Positions 50,473-59,447 of a DNA stretch of 60,274 bases are shown here, in pieces. The position numbers were made by a program, and so were the translations under genes. Numbering within the stretch: the first letter of the stretch is position 1; each line of letters opens with the position of its first letter. The stretch lies in contig LKML01000003.1 in assembly GCA_001563795.1 (NCBI GenBank), positions 1 to 60,274 of the forward strand, read 5' to 3'. Source of the stretch: Haloferacaceae archaeon B1-Br10_E2g22. Its GTDB lineage: Archaea; Halobacteriota; Halobacteria; Halobacteriales; Haloferacaceae. The notes below the pieces were generated by a model. It had not been told where the DNA came from, ran no database searches, and saw only the letters and a list, made by a program, of their open reading frames with translations.

Positions 50473-50969
50473 CCACAACCAGGGGACGGTGCATTTATCC
50501 GTTTGACCGACAAACCTCCGATGCCGACGCATTGACGCTTTTCTCGTCACCGTCGGCAGAACGCTGCCGCGCCCATCCCACTCACCCGGGTCTGGTCGGA
50601 CCCACAAGACGAACCGAGGATTCGGGGGCCTCCTTGGTTCGTTTTCGCCCGCCTTCATGTGTGCTCCGAGAAAATTGGAGAGACCGAGTGCCGTCTACGG
50701 CGGTGTATAAAGCATATATATAATTTAACGGTCTGTATGAGGGCTTATAACCTAAATTATATGTTGACTCGTACCATGGCTACCAGTAGATCACGAACGG
50801 AGGTGAAAACACGTTCACAGACTTCCAGTACATCGACGGCATCCTCGCTGCATCCAGATCTGTCCGTTGACGTACATTCACGGTACCCGTGGCAGCTCGG
50901 ACGAACGCTGGGAGGTTCGTTCGTCCGATATCCACCCCCACTCCGTCTGTTCAGCCTCCCGTTTTGTTC
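50473..50969. ncRNA. 500-bp non-coding stretch with strong hairpins; candidate ncRNA locus
   Basis: No haloarchaeal-like gene is visible. Left half: nested hairpin TGCCGACG/CGTCGGCA enclosing TGACG/CGTCA (50522-50558), GGGTC/GACCC (50588-50603), and an 11-bp hairpin CGAACCGAGGA/TCCTTGGTTCG (50610-50641) followed by TTTT. Centre (50702-50760): very AT-rich, with TATA-like TATAAAG, TATATATAA and TTATAA. Right half: perfect 10-bp hairpin CGGACGAACG/CGTTCGTCCG (50898-50927), then T-rich DNA. I could not match RNase P RNA or SRP RNA core motifs. Boundaries and strand are unknown. Confidence 0.4.
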
Positions 50970-51254
50970 TTACCGGCGAATTTCGAAACCCTCGAGTCCT
51001 GTTGGCTCTTCGGTCGTCCGTTCGACAGCCTCGACACTAGCGGCCCGTGATCCGGTTTTACACCACTCGATCATCACCTCAACAGCCGGCTTCGGCCCCT
51101 CAAAAACAGCCTCAACACGGCCGTCTGTGCGGTTTTTCACCCAGCCGTCGATACCTTCCGTGCGGGCTTTTTCGCGTGTACTGGCTCGATAAAAGACGCC
51201 CTGGACATGACCACTCACGTAGACGTGCGTGCGAACACGGTCGGAGTCGCTCAT
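50970..51254 (-). CDS. acyP: Acylphosphatase
   Basis: Hydrolyses acyl phosphates such as acetyl phosphate. The 94-residue protein has the signature VSGHVQGVFYRASTREKA with the catalytic Arg. WVKNRTDGRVEAVFEG carries the catalytic Asn, and the C-terminal strand ends FEIRR. ATG 51254 (MSDSDRV) is preferred; the frame extends nine residues to 51281 without homology. It is divergent from the phosphohexomutase gene, with about 77 nt between starts, and its 3' end faces the hairpin region. Confidence 0.94.
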   Translation of the reverse strand: MSDSDRVRTHVYVSGHVQGVFYRASTREKARTEGIDGWVKNRTDGRVEAVFEGPKPAVEVMIEWCKTGSRAASVEAVERTTEEPTGLEGFEIRR

Positions 51255-51331
51255 ACAGCTTATGTGGATGCGATTGCTCATAAATTCGGGCCACCCCGGC
51301 CGGTTTTAACCGTCGGGCATCGACAGTAGGT

Positions 51332-52723
51332 ATGATTGAGTTCGGAACGGCGGGCATTCGGGGCAACGTTACTACCCACCTCAGGCCTGCAGCCGCACTG
51401 TCGGTCGGCAAAGCAGTCGGGCAGTTCGTTGTCGAAACCACGAACAACACATATTCCTCGCCAGAAATCGTTATCGGCCGGGATGGTAGAACAACCGGTG
51501 TCGGGCTTGCAGCAGCCCTCGAGGCAGGGGTCGTCTCGGCTGGCTGTCAGGCGATTCGGATCGGGCAGGTTCCGACGCCGACACTGGCGTTTGCCTCTCG
51601 AGGTCGGTTGGGGCTGATGGTGACCGCCTCGCACAACCCGCCGACCGACAACGGGATCAAATGTTTTGTCGATGGCCGAGAGTTCGACAGCGACCACGAA
51701 TCAGTAATCGAACAGTACGTTGCCGAAGACCGCCAACCAGCCGACTGGGACGACTGGGCGTCCACAACGACAACCGACTTACTGCCAGCCTACCAGCAGG
51801 CCGTCGTCGACTACAGCCACCAGTTCGGCAGCGACTGCGAGGGGCTTCGTGTCGCGGTCGACTGCGCCAATGGGATGGCCGCCACCGCAACCCCCCAGGT
51901 TCTCCGCGAACTCGGTGTGGATGCGATTACATTCAACGCCAACGTCGACGGTCATTTCCCGGCCCGACCCTCGAAGCCGACTCCTGAGACGCTCTCGGAG
52001 TTCCGCAGGCTGTTGGCCGACAGCGAGTTTGCCTTTGGCATCGCCCACGACGGCGATGCTGACCGGATCGTCATTCTCGACGGCGACGGCGAGATTATCC
52101 ATGAGGATACAGTGCTCGCCATATTAGCTGGTTACTACACTCGAGAGTACGCCGACGAACACGGAGCCAACGCCGACGATCCGGTAGTCATCACGACGCC
52201 GAACGCCTCGGGACGGATCGACGAACAGGTGGCTGCTGCCGGCGGGCGAATAGAGCGAGTGGCCCTCGGCGGACTTCACGAGGGAATCGCCGCGGTCGAA
52301 TCCACACCAGGCGAGCAGGTCGTCTTTGCGGCCGAACCCTGGAAACACATCCACCCCGCGTTCGGCACCTGGACTGACGGGATCACCAGTGCGGCAGTGT
52401 TATCGAGAATCGTCGCCGAAACAGGGCTGGCTGGGCTCCGAGAGCCGATCACCGAACGTCCCTACCGAAAGATCAGCGTCGACTGTCCGGACGACCGAAA
52501 GCCGACTGCAATGACACAACTCGAGACCGCCTTACCCGAGGCGTTCGACGAAGCCGAAGCGTCGTTCGAACACGGCGTCAGATTGCGGTTTCCGGACGAA
52601 TCGTGGCTGCTTGTTCGGCCCTCCGGCACCGAGCCCTACATTCGGCTGTATGCCGAAAGCGACGAGGTAGAACAGCTCGTCGAGCAGACAACCGCGCTAC
52701 TCGAGGCGGTAGTAGACGCCTAA
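51332..52723 (+). CDS. Phosphohexomutase (phosphomanno/gluco(samine) mutase family)
   Basis: A 463-residue alpha-D-phosphohexomutase. The N-terminal EFGTAGIRG is followed by the active-site phosphoserine loop VTASHNPPTDNGIK (about residue 93). The metal loop is HDGDADRIV (about 243), a sugar-binding segment follows, and the phosphate-binding RPSGTEPYIRLY lies near the C-terminus. All catalytic residues are present; specificity for mannose, glucose or glucosamine cannot be read reliably. Feeds surface glycan or nucleotide-sugar pathways. Confidence 0.93.
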   Translation: MIEFGTAGIRGNVTTHLRPAAALSVGKAVGQFVVETTNNTYSSPEIVIGRDGRTTGVGLAAALEAGVVSAGCQAIRIGQVPTPTLAFASRGRLGLMVTASHNPPTDNGIKCFVDGREFDSDHESVIEQYVAEDRQPADWDDWASTTTTDLLPAYQQAVVDYSHQFGSDCEGLRVAVDCANGMAATATPQVLRELGVDAITFNANVDGHFPARPSKPTPETLSEFRRLLADSEFAFGIAHDGDADRIVILDGDGEIIHEDTVLAILAGYYTREYADEHGANADDPVVITTPNASGRIDEQVAAAGGRIERVALGGLHEGIAAVESTPGEQVVFAAEPWKHIHPAFGTWTDGITSAAVLSRIVAETGLAGLREPITERPYRKISVDCPDDRKPTAMTQLETALPEAFDEAEASFEHGVRLRFPDESWLLVRPSGTEPYIRLYAESDEVEQLVEQTTALLEAVVDA

Positions 52724-52793
52724 CGCCAGAGCATGTGGACTAACGCCGCCGACAGCAGGAAACCGGTTTGTAGGAGCCCACCGTACGGTAGAC

Positions 52794-53561
52794 ATGCATA
52801 CCAACGACGGTGGCCACATTGCCGAGGCAATCGCGGCGTTGTCGGCTCGTCACTATGAACTCGCAGGCGACGCCTACAGTCGTGCGGCCTGGCATGTGCT
52901 CGCCGAGCCGCGAGATGGCCAAAGCCCCTTTGCGGCCGACGACCGCGGCTATGTCGGTGCTGGAATCCAATATTTTCTCACGAGTGCGATCTGCTATCGG
53001 GTCGCCGGCTGTGATCGACGGGCAACCCATCGCGGCCTCGAGGCGATTGCCGTTGGGCGCGACCTCCAGCGGACGCTGTCCCAACCCGTCCAGCAGGCAT
53101 GTCTCGATGAACTCATTGCAGACTGTCGAGCCGCCGGTGATTTTGAGGACGTCACAGCGGCCTATGAGACCGCAGCCGAGGCCTACCGTGCGGCCGGCGA
53201 CAGCGTTTCGAGCGCCCAAGCAGTTGCAACGACCCCGCTTTTTGAGGCCGCAGCCACACCGATCAAACAGGTCGCACGCAGCCTCGCTGACGGCGAAATC
53301 GCGATCAAGTGGGAAACACTCCACGGCCCGGATCCGAACGCAGCCGGTGAGTTTCTGGCCCAGCGGCCGACGTACAAAAAACAGCGATTCCAGCGTCTGC
53401 TACAGCAAGTCATCGAACGGGAGTTTCTGGCTGCCCCGCGAGGCACAACCGAGTATGCGACCGACCACCACCGATGTCCGAGCTGTGGCTCGAGGCATGT
53501 CAACTGGATTGCCGACAGCGTACTCTGTTTGCGGTGTTCACGGCCGACCGAGCCCGTATGA
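52794..53561 (+). CDS. TPR-like helical protein with C-terminal zinc ribbon
   Basis: A 255-residue protein. Residues 1-175 are helical repeats resembling TPR/SNAP units (ALSARHYELAGDAYSRAAWHVL, VTAAYETAAEAYRAAGDS), suited to protein-protein contacts. The C-terminus has CPSC and CLRC pairs (about residues 226-248), a compact zinc ribbon. The combination is seen in uncharacterised haloarchaeal proteins; no enzymatic motif. It is convergent with the methyltransferase gene, with 13 nt between stops. Confidence 0.72.
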   Translation: MHTNDGGHIAEAIAALSARHYELAGDAYSRAAWHVLAEPRDGQSPFAADDRGYVGAGIQYFLTSAICYRVAGCDRRATHRGLEAIAVGRDLQRTLSQPVQQACLDELIADCRAAGDFEDVTAAYETAAEAYRAAGDSVSSAQAVATTPLFEAAATPIKQVARSLADGEIAIKWETLHGPDPNAAGEFLAQRPTYKKQRFQRLLQQVIEREFLAAPRGTTEYATDHHRCPSCGSRHVNWIADSVLCLRCSRPTEPV

Positions 53562-53574
53562 GTTGCTGGCAGAG

Positions 53575-54174
53575 CTACGGCGAGTGTGTCGCAAAGACGA
53601 ACTCGCTGGTCGATCCCAGTGGATCTGAGGCGGTTTCGGTGCGAAGCTTCTCGAAGCCGGCGTCGCCTAACTGCTCGAGCGTCGCAGCTCGACCGGGTGC
53701 TGAAAAGAACATCGTACCGCCCATCCAGCCACGCCGAACTGTCTCGAAGCGGCCCGACGGCAGCGTCAACAACAGCCTGCCGCCCGGTTTGAGCACGCGA
53801 GCGAACTCCTCGTAGACATCCGGATGCCGAGCGTGCGGGACGTGAAAGACAGCATAGTAGGCGGTGATGCCATCGACCGTGTTGTCGGCCAACGGGATAG
53901 CCTGCATGTCGGCCTGCAGTAGCCGCGCCTCAGGAACGGTCTCGGCCGCAAGCGAAAGCCCTTGGCGGGCGAAATCAAGGCCGACGGCGTTGGCCGGCAG
54001 GTTTGCGAGCGTCCTCGCGCCATCCCCGCAGCCGACATCCAACACGACGGGATCAGGTGGACAGTCTGCCAGCAGTTGCGTGATGAGCGCGGCGTCCGAA
54101 CCCTCCGGGTCACGTCGGACGGCGTACGTCTCCGAAAGCTGTTCCCACGCCGCTCGGCGCGCCATGCGATCCAT
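53575..54174 (-). CDS. Class I SAM-dependent methyltransferase
   Basis: A 199-residue protein with motif I VVLDVGCGDGARTL, motif II LLQADMQAIPL, and motif post-II GITAYYAVFHVPHARHPDVYEEFARVLKPGGRLLLTLPSG, a standard small-molecule methyltransferase. Substrate unknown. The frame is open to 54294, but ATG 54174 (MDRMARRAAWEQLSETYAVRRD) is the natural family start. The extra 40 residues lie in the promoter region of the divergent geranylgeranyl reductase gene. Confidence 0.88.
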   Translation of the reverse strand: MDRMARRAAWEQLSETYAVRRDPEGSDAALITQLLADCPPDPVVLDVGCGDGARTLANLPANAVGLDFARQGLSLAAETVPEARLLQADMQAIPLADNTVDGITAYYAVFHVPHARHPDVYEEFARVLKPGGRLLLTLPSGRFETVRRGWMGGTMFFSAPGRAATLEQLGDAGFEKLRTETASDPLGSTSEFVFATHSP

Positions 54175-54293
54175 ACACCCGTTACGGTTTCGAGTACAAT
54201 CAGTGCTGTCGACACGGCCAGTGGTATTCGTCGGCGTCGGGCCGACGTATTTCGTGATAAAGCGTTTTCTCTCCGGAGGAAGGATGTCACCCA

Positions 54294-55664
54294 ATGACCT
54301 CCTATGAGTATGATATCGCTGTCGTCGGTGCCGGCACGGCCGGCTGTTATGCTGCGGCGACCGCGGCCAACGCCGGTCTCGATGTTGTCGTTATCGAGCG
54401 CAAGGACAGCGAGGAAGCCGGCCACATCGCCTGTGGAGATGCGCTCAAGGGTGCAGATGCTTTTCCAGATGCGATCCCGAAATCCAAAATCCAACCTGCG
54501 TTCACCAACACCGCCGTCGATCACGGCCGTTTTGAGATCCCGAGCCACGATACCGTCCTCGAGATTCCAGTCCCCGGCGAACTCGCGGTCATTGATCGCT
54601 GGGAGTACGGCCGACTGCTGATCGAGGGTGTCGAAGAGGCGGGCGGGGAGATACACTACGATACGGTGGTGCAGGATGTCATACAGGACGACGACGGCAC
54701 TGTCAGGGGTGTCGTCGGTACACGAAAGACCGAGACTGTTGAGTATGACGCCGAGATCATCATAGACGGTGCTGGCTCGCTGTCGTTGCTTCAGGACAAA
54801 ATCGATTTTGAGGGCTCGACGTTCGATACCGACGTCCGATACTCGCAGTTCTGTTCGGCCTACCGCGAGATACTTGAGGTCGACGAACCAGTCGAGTGGG
54901 ACGATGCGCTCGTATTCAAACCGACCAAGCGCGCAGCAGGGTATCTGTGGTACTTCCCGCGGACAGAGACAACGATCAACGCCGGGCTTGGTTTTCAGAT
55001 GAACGAAGAGCCAATGCAGATGATCGACGACCTCAAAGAAGACCTCAGAGATCGCACGGAATTCAACGAGGCCGAAGTCGTCGACAAACTCGGGGCAGCT
55101 CTTCCGACCCGTCGCGTGTATGACTCGGCAGTTGCACCCGGCTATCTGGCCGCCGGCGATGCGGCCGCCCACGTCAACCCAACGACTGGTGGCGGTATTG
55201 CGGGGGCCGCGTATGCTGGCCAGTACGCCGCCGAACAGGCCATCGAAGCCATCGAACAGGGTGATGTGAGCGAAGCGATGCTGTGGCACTACAACGAGCG
55301 CGTAATGGAGCATTTCGGTACGCGGTATGCGGGCTTGGATGTGTACAACATTCTGTCGACCGCGGTCGATGTCGATGATCTGATGGGACTGCTTGCGGCC
55401 CTGCCGGGCGAAAAGCTGGCCGAAGCGCTGTATACGGGCAGGACTTCAATGGGGCCGCTGCTTGCGGCCCGATGTGCGATCGATAGCTTTGGCTACTGGC
55501 GACAGATTGTCGATTTCTATAAAGTCAAACAACTCGCCGAAAAGCTCATGACCCACTACGAGCGGTACCCCGCGACACCCGCCGCACTCAGTGGGTGGCA
55601 ACGCCAGCGCGATGCGTTACTGGAGACGATCTACGAGACGACCGGCGCAGAGCCCAAATACTGA
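54294..55664 (+). CDS. Geranylgeranyl reductase (archaeal lipid saturation)
   Basis: A flavoprotein that hydrogenates geranylgeranyl chains of archaeal membrane lipids, or of isoprenoid cofactors. The 456-residue protein starts DIAVVGAGTAGCYAAATAANAGLDVVVIERK, the FAD-binding fold, with the following CGDALKG. Then come YLWYFPRTETTINAGLGF and the second FAD contact GYLAAGDAAAHVNPTTGGGIAGA, diagnostic of this family. Transcription probably starts close to ATG 54294. It is convergent with the DUF309 gene; the stop codons abut. Confidence 0.94.
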   Translation: MTSYEYDIAVVGAGTAGCYAAATAANAGLDVVVIERKDSEEAGHIACGDALKGADAFPDAIPKSKIQPAFTNTAVDHGRFEIPSHDTVLEIPVPGELAVIDRWEYGRLLIEGVEEAGGEIHYDTVVQDVIQDDDGTVRGVVGTRKTETVEYDAEIIIDGAGSLSLLQDKIDFEGSTFDTDVRYSQFCSAYREILEVDEPVEWDDALVFKPTKRAAGYLWYFPRTETTINAGLGFQMNEEPMQMIDDLKEDLRDRTEFNEAEVVDKLGAALPTRRVYDSAVAPGYLAAGDAAAHVNPTTGGGIAGAAYAGQYAAEQAIEAIEQGDVSEAMLWHYNERVMEHFGTRYAGLDVYNILSTAVDVDDLMGLLAALPGEKLAEALYTGRTSMGPLLAARCAIDSFGYWRQIVDFYKVKQLAEKLMTHYERYPATPAALSGWQRQRDALLETIYETTGAEPKY

Positions 55665-56300
55665 TCAGTCGTCTCGAGGCTCGAACAACCCAGCGACATC
55701 CTGTTGTTTCTGTGTGCGACGCTCGACAGTTCTGTCCAGCCGGTCGTAGACGATATCGCGGTGAGTCGCTTCGTCGACGAATGTCACAAGTAGTCCAATG
55801 AACTGCGTGTTGCTGCGTTCGGTTTCCCCACGAGCGTAGTCGGCAGCCTGCTCGAGTACATCCACCGCATAGGCCTCGCTATCGGCAGCAATCGTCTCGG
55901 CGGCAATGATAATCTCAGAAATCGACAGATCGGCGGCCACGAGCGGTTGGCCCGCATAAACGAGTCGTGGCGGCCCAGCGCGTTCGATCCGTTCTGGGTC
56001 GGCTTCGAGTCCACGCAAGTACGCACGAACAGCGGTGAGCTCAACGTGGCGATAGGTTGCTGGCAAGTCCTCGAGATACGCCTGAGCACTTTCGGCGAGG
56101 CCAACAGCCCCCGACCAGTTGCGGTGTTCGGCGTGATAGACTGCGGCGGTAAACTGGATCAATCCGTGGAAAAACCGCTCGTCGTCGGTTCCGTCGGCCA
56201 ACTCGAGCCAGCAGTCTTCCCAGGCGTCGTGGGCTGCATGAGTGGCTCCGGCGTTGTAGACGGCGATGCCCGCGCGGAGTGATTCGACGAGTGCGTTCAT
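55665..56300 (-). CDS. DUF309 family protein
   Basis: A 211-residue helical protein. The N-terminal half holds the DUF309 signature IAVYNAGATHAAHDAWEDCWLELADGTDDERFFHGLIQFTAAVYHAEHRNWSGAVGL, with conserved His, Trp and Glu residues (HDAWEDCW, FHGLIQ). The C-terminal half is extra and Ala/Glu-rich. Function unknown across the family. ATG 56300 is selected by homology of the N-terminus; the open frame upstream to 56492 is a basic, non-haloarchaeal translation. Confidence 0.87.
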   Translation of the reverse strand: MNALVESLRAGIAVYNAGATHAAHDAWEDCWLELADGTDDERFFHGLIQFTAAVYHAEHRNWSGAVGLAESAQAYLEDLPATYRHVELTAVRAYLRGLEADPERIERAGPPRLVYAGQPLVAADLSISEIIIAAETIAADSEAYAVDVLEQAADYARGETERSNTQFIGLLVTFVDEATHRDIVYDRLDRTVERRTQKQQDVAGLFEPRDD

Positions 56301-56385
56301 ATCGAAGCCTGCGGCCGTGGGGCCTAAACGCTCGCGGCCGACGGCGATAGTAATCCTGATACGGTCGCCACTCCTCAGATGATGT

Positions 56386-57003
56386 GTGACTACGTGGGTC
56401 GAAACGCCGCGCGGTGGCCGAGCGCGTGGCCCCAGCGGCATGGCACGTGCGTGGGTCGAGATCATGCTTCGACCACGGCGGTTTTTCATCAACGGTGTCG
56501 CACCAGGCGACCAAGCACCGGGACTGAGCTTTGCGATAGCAGTCGCATTACTCTACGTCGGCGGGCTGCTTGCCGTCCAACCAGCCCGCATTTTGGGTGA
56601 CAGCCGGATTCCAATCATGGGCGACAGCCCGGGCCTTACGGCTGTCTTTATTCTCCTGTTGACCGCAGTCGTCGCCGCACCCGCCGCGTTGCATCTCGTT
56701 TCGGCGATCCAGACAGTGTTTTTGATGCTGACGGTCTCGGATCGGGCGGGCGTCAGCGAGACCGTCCAGATCATCGGCTATGCGACTGCACCGTGTGTGA
56801 TTGTCTGGCTTCCCGTTCCGGGATTGGCCGCTCTCTGTGGGCTGTATGCCACCGGACTGCTGATTGTCGGCCTCGCAGTAGTCCATGAGACAACGCTCTT
56901 TCGGGCCGCAGTTGCGGGGTTGGCTCCGGCAGTGCTCGTCTTTGGGGTGGCGTTCGGCGGACTATGGGACGGGCTGGCACTCCTCGAGACCGTCGTCGGC
57001 TAA
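56386..57003 (+). CDS. YIP1-family membrane protein
   Basis: A 205-residue protein. The cytoplasmic start WVEIMLRPRRFFINGVAPGDQAPGLSFAIAVALLYVGG is the YIP1 lead-in, and about five helices follow. TVQIIGYATAPCVIVWLPVPGLAALCGLYATGLLIVGLAVVHETT is the conserved core. Archaeal YIP1-domain proteins are common and uncharacterised. The first 20 residues (MTTWVETPRGGRARGPSG) may be an over-extension; ATG 56440 (MARAWVEI) is an alternative start. Followed after 54 nt by the RecJ-like gene. Confidence 0.87.
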   Translation: MTTWVETPRGGRARGPSGMARAWVEIMLRPRRFFINGVAPGDQAPGLSFAIAVALLYVGGLLAVQPARILGDSRIPIMGDSPGLTAVFILLLTAVVAAPAALHLVSAIQTVFLMLTVSDRAGVSETVQIIGYATAPCVIVWLPVPGLAALCGLYATGLLIVGLAVVHETTLFRAAVAGLAPAVLVFGVAFGGLWDGLALLETVVG

Positions 57004-57057
57004 CGACTCGGCGCGTTTCGACAACCGTTAAAGGGTGGGTCTATATCGTTGTATCAA

Positions 57058-59181
57058 ATGGGTTCGTGCATTATCTGTGGCATCCCTGTTGATGGCGGTC
57101 ACGTCTGTGACAGTCATCAAGAAGACGTCCTTTTCGAGTTCCGTGGTAACCACGCATCGCAACTGATTGACAACCGATTCTACGAAGGAACGGTCGATGG
57201 CTATGCCGATTTCGGCGTCTTCATCGATCTCGCTCCTGGTGTTACTGGTCTGCTGCATCGTAGCGAACTGGATCGACGCCTCGAGAGTCTCTCGTGGGAG
57301 CCGGGCGATACTGTCTGTATCCGAGTCAACAACGTCCGAGACAACGGAAACATTGACCTCGGGAAATCGATCCGCCAAACTGAACGCGAGTTCCGAGGCA
57401 AACTGATTTTGGACGGCACCGACGAGAAACTGCCCGAAGAACTAACAGACGACACCGAAGACGCAACCGACGCCGACAGTTCGGCCGAGGACACAGCGGA
57501 TGAATCGGGCGGCGACCGAGACGACGCCGAGACAGCCAGCGAAACCGAGTCAGTTGCTGTCAGCCACGGGGCCGACACCGCAGCCGAAACCGCCGAGTCA
57601 GTGGGCGAAACGACCGATGAGACCCCAACACGATCCGATGCTTCCTCGGGTGGGGCGGTCACCGTCACCGAACGCGAGACCGAAGCAGCGTACGACGAAC
57701 ACAAGATCGAATCGCTCTCCGAGCAGGTCGAAAAGCACGTCCGCCTCGAGGGCGAAATCGTCTCCATTCGCCAGACTGGCGGGCCAACCGTTTTCGAACT
57801 CCGTGACGAAACAGGGGTCGTCGACTGTGCAGCCTTCGTTGAGGCCGGTGTTCGGGCCTACCCCGAGATCGAACTTGGCGACTTCGTCCGACTCGACGGC
57901 GAGGTCGAACGCCGCCGCGGCGAACTCCAGGTCGAAACCGACGAGCTACTCACACTCGAAGGCGACGACCGTGAGGCAGTCAAAGGCCGGCTCGCCGATG
58001 CACTCTCGGATCGTGCCCGTCCTGATGTGCTCGAGCCAATCGGCGACCACGAAGCGGTCGCCGCACTCGAAGAGCCACTGCTTGATGTGGCCGAAGCGAT
58101 CCGCCGGGCTGTACTCGAGTCCCGACCGGTCGTCATTCGCCATCCGGCGACCGCCGACGGCTACGTTGCCGGTGCGGCCATCGAACGGGCTGTCCTCCCG
58201 CTGGTTCGTGAGGAACACGCCCGCTCGGACGCCGAGTACCACTACATCGTCCGCCGACCGCTCGAGAACGCCGTCTACGGGATGGACGCCGCAACCAAAG
58301 ACGCCACCCGAATGCTTCAGGATCGGGATCGCCACGACGAGAAACTGCCGCTGTTTTGCTTTGTCGGCGCAGCCAGCACCGCTGACTCCGCTGATGGGCT
58401 CGGCCTGCTCGGCGTGTACGGAGCCGAACGCATCGTCCTAGATTCGATTGCGGCCGACACAGACGTAGACGATGTCGCCGAACAGGTTGTGACGGCTGGT
58501 GCAAATGCGGCTGGTCTCTCAGTTGGCGCACTAACCGCTATGCTTGCGGCCGCGCTCAATCCTGCAGTTAGCGAGGATATGCAACATCTACCGGCAGTGA
58601 GCTACTGGGAAGATACGCCTGAGGCCTACACCACCGCAGCCGAAGCCGCGGGCTACGACGCCGAGCAGGTGACGAACGTCCGCGAGGCAGTCGCACTCGA
58701 GGCCTACTATCAGTCCTACCAGGACAAGCGTGAGTTGATCACAGATCTGTTGTTCGAAGACGCCGGCGACCTGGCGGCTCATATCGCCGAACAGTTCCGC
58801 GAGAAACTACACACCGAACTCTCGACGGCGCAGGCCAATCTCGAAAGTGACGAGCGCGACGGTGTGTCGTTTGCGATCCTCGATACCGACCAGTTCAGCC
58901 ACCGGTTCGATTTCCCTTCGACCGAACTGCTTGTCGATGAACTCCACCGTGCCGAACGCGACGATAAAGCGTTTGTCACTGTCGGAATCGGTATGGACGA
59001 ACTGTATCTCCGAACCACCCAGCCGGTTGATATCCGTGCGGTCGCCGAGGCGGCTGCTGAGACAGCCCCCGAAGCCGCAGTCACGGCCCGTGGTGTTCGT
59101 GAGGGTCGCATCGAGTTCCTCGCCGGCAAGCGCGAGGCAGCCAAAGACGCTGTGCTTGAGGCCGTAGCCGCGCAGTTCTAA
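57058..59181 (+). CDS. RecJ/Cdc45-like protein with zinc finger, S1 and OB domains
   Basis: A 707-residue nucleic-acid protein. It has a zinc knuckle CIICGIPVDGGHVCDSHQ (residues 4-21), an S1 domain (about 40-100; FYEGTVDGYADFGVFIDLAPGVTGLLHRSEL) and a very acidic linker (110-205). An OB fold follows (225-300), then a RecJ-type DHH fold (340-700). In the last, motif I reads RHPATADGYVAG, and the place expected for DHH is IVLDSIAAD. The Asp/His metal centre is thus mostly lost, as in Cdc45. A replication or repair scaffold role is inferred. ATG 57058 is preferred over TTG 57049. Confidence 0.82.
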   Translation: MGSCIICGIPVDGGHVCDSHQEDVLFEFRGNHASQLIDNRFYEGTVDGYADFGVFIDLAPGVTGLLHRSELDRRLESLSWEPGDTVCIRVNNVRDNGNIDLGKSIRQTEREFRGKLILDGTDEKLPEELTDDTEDATDADSSAEDTADESGGDRDDAETASETESVAVSHGADTAAETAESVGETTDETPTRSDASSGGAVTVTERETEAAYDEHKIESLSEQVEKHVRLEGEIVSIRQTGGPTVFELRDETGVVDCAAFVEAGVRAYPEIELGDFVRLDGEVERRRGELQVETDELLTLEGDDREAVKGRLADALSDRARPDVLEPIGDHEAVAALEEPLLDVAEAIRRAVLESRPVVIRHPATADGYVAGAAIERAVLPLVREEHARSDAEYHYIVRRPLENAVYGMDAATKDATRMLQDRDRHDEKLPLFCFVGAASTADSADGLGLLGVYGAERIVLDSIAADTDVDDVAEQVVTAGANAAGLSVGALTAMLAAALNPAVSEDMQHLPAVSYWEDTPEAYTTAAEAAGYDAEQVTNVREAVALEAYYQSYQDKRELITDLLFEDAGDLAAHIAEQFREKLHTELSTAQANLESDERDGVSFAILDTDQFSHRFDFPSTELLVDELHRAERDDKAFVTVGIGMDELYLRTTQPVDIRAVAEAAAETAPEAAVTARGVREGRIEFLAGKREAAKDAVLEAVAAQF

Positions 59182-59393
59182 GCTCTATCGTTTTTCGGGT
59201 CGCCGTAGGCGACCATACACTGAAACAGGTCAAAAAGGCCGCTCGAGCCCCAGAGCCGCTTGAGTTATAGAAGACAATAGGTTCTGAACCCAGAGTCTAA
59301 AGAACTGCTATGTCGATAGGTTCTGGTACCCTACTGCAGGCCGACCTCGAGGGCAATCCTCCAATCATACAGATAGTTACAAAACAGAAGCGT
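59182..59393. other. Spacer between RecJ-like gene and IS end
   Basis: Begins with TTTTT at 59191-59195 just after the gene stop. A tight hairpin GGTCGCC-GTA-GGCGACC follows (59198-59214), likely part of transcript termination. The rest shows two copies of ATAGGTTCTG (59278 and 59319) and nothing coding. Confidence 0.5.
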
Positions 59394-59403
59394 GTTGACA
59401 TCC

Positions 59404-59426
59404 TCCCGCGCCTGGAAGACGCGGGA
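59404..59426 (-). ncRNA. Terminal hairpin of putative omega RNA (reRNA)
   Basis: A 7-bp stem with 9-nt loop immediately 3' of tnpB. In IS200/IS605 elements the RNA from the tnpB 3' end to the element boundary forms the guide-carrying omega RNA. Only the terminal hairpin is clearly visible; the extent into tnpB is unknown. Confidence 0.45.
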
Positions 59427-59447
59427 ATCCCGACCGCCGTTGGGATA

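Noticed and set aside
50659-51192. Plus-strand frame through the hairpin region into acyP
   Set aside because: Ser/Thr/Arg-rich translation, antisense to acylphosphatase at its 3' part; no family resemblance.
53766-55313. 515-codon minus-strand frame opposite geranylgeranyl reductase
   Set aside because: Antisense to a gene with unmistakable FAD motifs; no recognisable domain.
59278-59328. ATAGGTTCTG repeat, also present near 41993
   Set aside because: A 13-base match is expected by chance many times in 60 kb, and no structural context links the copies.
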